In this document: positions 62,965 to 64,000 of the stretch, piece after piece | Layout: every line of letters starts with the position of its first letter | Numbering within the stretch: the stretch's first letter is position 1 | NCBI RefSeq assembly: GCF_024213555.1 | Contig: NZ_JANAVO010000001.1 | Span: 1,364,001 to 1,428,000, forward strand | Direction of reading: 5' to 3' | DNA: 64,000 bases | Origin: Allokutzneria sp. A3M-2-11 16 | GTDB taxonomy: Bacteria > Actinomycetota > Actinomycetes > Mycobacteriales > Pseudonocardiaceae | The notes under the pieces: generated by a model | The model's input: the letters and a program-made list of their open reading frames with translations, nothing else | Told to the model about the DNA's origin: nothing | The model's database searches: none | Translations under genes and position numbers: made by a program

Positions 62965-63340
62965 GAACGTCCCTCCGTCGGGTGGTTGCCCAGGTGGCGG
63001 CGCCCCATCGTGACCGGCTTCACAAGCCAGGGTCAAGGCATCCGCCACCTGCAGGAACCCGATATCTATCCGTTACTTCGCACGCCTAACTACACTCGAA
63101 TGGAGTAACGGAGCAGGGTTGTGATCGCCCGGTCGCGTCTGCCAAGTTGGCACCACCTCGCCGGTCGGCTCCCACGCATTCCCCGATCCGGTGAGGGTCG
63201 CGCGGTTCGCATCCCCCGTCGAACCGCGGCCCGCCCGGAACACCGCCCAGGTGCCCCCCACCTGCGCGTCCGGCCGGGGACACGCGTGGAGCGGTTCGAG
63301 CTCGCGACTCCCCCTCTCTCCCGAACCGCTCCACCGTCCC
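62965..63340. other. 376-bp intergenic region with an inverted repeat and a terminator
   Basis: No convincing gene. CCGTTACT (63070-63077) and its inverted copy AGTAACGG (63104-63111) lie about 105 bp upstream of the acyl-CoA synthetase start and could be a repressor site. The distal end holds the DUF4349 gene terminator at 63286-63334. Short frames here have no ribosome-binding site or recognisable product. Confidence 0.5.
63286..63334 (-). terminator. Terminator of the DUF4349 gene
   Basis: Perfect 13-bp stem GTGGAGCGGTTCG (63286-63298) / CGAACCGCTCCAC (63322-63334), loop of 23, ending 6 bp past the stop codon. Confidence 0.75.
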
Positions 63341-64000
63341 CTACTCCTCGGCGGCGACGGGCCCTCCCGGAACCGCGGCGGGCTTCCTGCGCCGCAGCCA
63401 GATCACCAGCGCCAGCACCGGGATCGCCAGCAGAACGGCGAACGGCAGCACCGCGCCGATCCCGGTCAGCAGCGCGGAACCGAAGGCCAGCAAGGCATTC
63501 CAGCCACTTGCCAGTCCGGAAAGGAATCCGGAGTCGGCCTTGGGCGGCGGGGCACCGGTCCTGGTCACGGCCAGCGTCACCGTGGACATCGCGACCTGGT
63601 TGGACATCGACTCCAGTCGCTTCTGCAGCGATTCGAGCTCGGCCTGCCTGCGGGTCAGCTCGCCCTCGACCTGGACGACCTCACCGACGGTGTTGGCCCG
63701 CTCCAGCAACGCGCGCACCCGCTCCACGCTGGCCTTCTGCGAGGCGATGCGGCTCTGCGTGTCCACGAGCTGGTCGGTGACGTCGGTGGAGCGCACGTCC
63801 CGGACGGTCACCTCGCCCAGCTTGGCCAGCTCCTCCAGCACCGGGTCGAGCTTGTCCGAGGGCACGCGGAGGGTGAGCGTCGCGCGGCTCTCCCTGGTCT
63901 CCTCGGCGCCCGCGAACCCGCCCGCCCTGGTGGCGGCGTCCTTGCCGCGACCGACCGCCTCGGCGACGTCGGCCGCCTTCAGCTCCAGGCGCGCGGTGCG
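63341..64000 (-). CDS. DUF4349 membrane protein, 5' part cut by window edge
   Basis: The visible 219 C-terminal codons run off the right edge. RTARLELKAADVAEAVG and TLTLRVPSDKLDPVLEELAK match the start of DUF4349, then a coiled-coil (residues rich in Gln, Glu and Arg: RRQAELESLQKRLESM), and a final membrane helix (VLPFAVLLAIPVLALVIWLRRRK). Such proteins are usually lipoproteins or signal-anchored and of unknown function. The N-terminus with any lipobox is outside the window. Confidence 0.82.
   Translation of the reverse strand, partial: RTARLELKAADVAEAVGRGKDAATRAGGFAGAEETRESRATLTLRVPSDKLDPVLEELAKLGEVTVRDVRSTDVTDQLVDTQSRIASQKASVERVRALLERANTVGEVVQVEGELTRRQAELESLQKRLESMSNQVAMSTVTLAVTRTGAPPPKADSGFLSGLASGWNALLAFGSALLTGIGAVLPFAVLLAIPVLALVIWLRRRKPAAVPGGPVAAEE

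Noticed and set aside
1-64000. tRNA, rRNA, insertion sequences or toxin-antitoxin pairs
   Set aside because: None found by reading intergenic regions; small ORF pairs lack the needed motifs.

Overview
The window is a 64 kb chromosomal segment of a high-GC actinobacterium. GTG starts are frequent, 1- and 4-nt start/stop overlaps run through whole operons, and codon third positions are almost all G or C. Gene order follows the Mycobacterium tuberculosis stretch menJ (Rv0561c) to gpm1 (Rv0489) remarkably well. The window also carries filamentous-actinomycete regulators (BldC, BldN-type sigma, Rex) and EspG-type ESX proteins. A Pseudonocardiaceae-like organism fits best; this is an inference from recalled gene orders, not from a search. 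There are no tRNA or rRNA genes, insertion sequences, phage genes or CRISPR arrays that I can see.

Layout. 1-1.5 kb: two tandem EspG-like genes. 1.7-6.3 kb: menJ, menG and two GT4 glycosyltransferases. 6.5-12.7 kb: inositol monophosphatase-like gene, lipoprotein, DUF3592 protein, menF, secreted CHAP protein and secreted M1 peptidase. 12.8-19.1 kb: menD divergent from menB-menE, a secreted protein and menA, giving a menaquinone set without menC or the SHCHC synthase menH. 19.2-23.4 kb: Cds1-like PLP enzyme, DUF4229, Lrp regulator, BldC, LysR regulator and a small membrane protein. 23.4-31 kb: cytochrome c maturation and hemL block (ccdA, resB, resC and a MinD-like ATPase; hemL, histidine phosphatase and a TlpA lipoprotein). 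31-36 kb: two-component system and a run of small membrane proteins. 36-42 kb: heme operon rex-hemA-hemC-hemD(cobA) plus hemB. 42-51 kb: glutaredoxin-like protein, acyl-CoA dehydrogenase, AMP ligase, BldN-like sigma with a 55-codon stub, SerB-like HAD phosphatase, TAP-like hydrolase, YbjQ, acyltransferase and epimerase. 51-64 kb: ribosomal protein bS22, excisionase-like HTH, proC, thioesterase-like protein, proline dehydrogenase, sugar-phosphate isomerase-like protein, Rv0497-like protein, Ppx/GppA, RegX3-SenX3, Gpm, TetR, a second AMP ligase and a partial DUF4349 gene.

How it fits together. The core theme is the respiratory chain: menaquinone synthesis and saturation, heme synthesis and cytochrome c maturation, with the NADH/NAD+ sensor Rex in the middle. 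A near-consensus Rex operator overlaps the menJ ribosome-binding site and a second lies upstream of rex, which suggests redox control of both quinone tailoring and heme supply. Four 11-bp GTTCACC-type units resembling a PHO box lie upstream of senX3-regX3.

The most unusual element is a family of 30-bp-period intergenic arrays (22 near-palindromic AAYGNSYCRTT cores at four loci). In all four cases the array begins 9-21 nt after a stop codon and in the same reading frame as the gene it follows, spelling NDSF/NESL-type decapeptides. Two further families of long inverted repeats also sit just 3' of genes.
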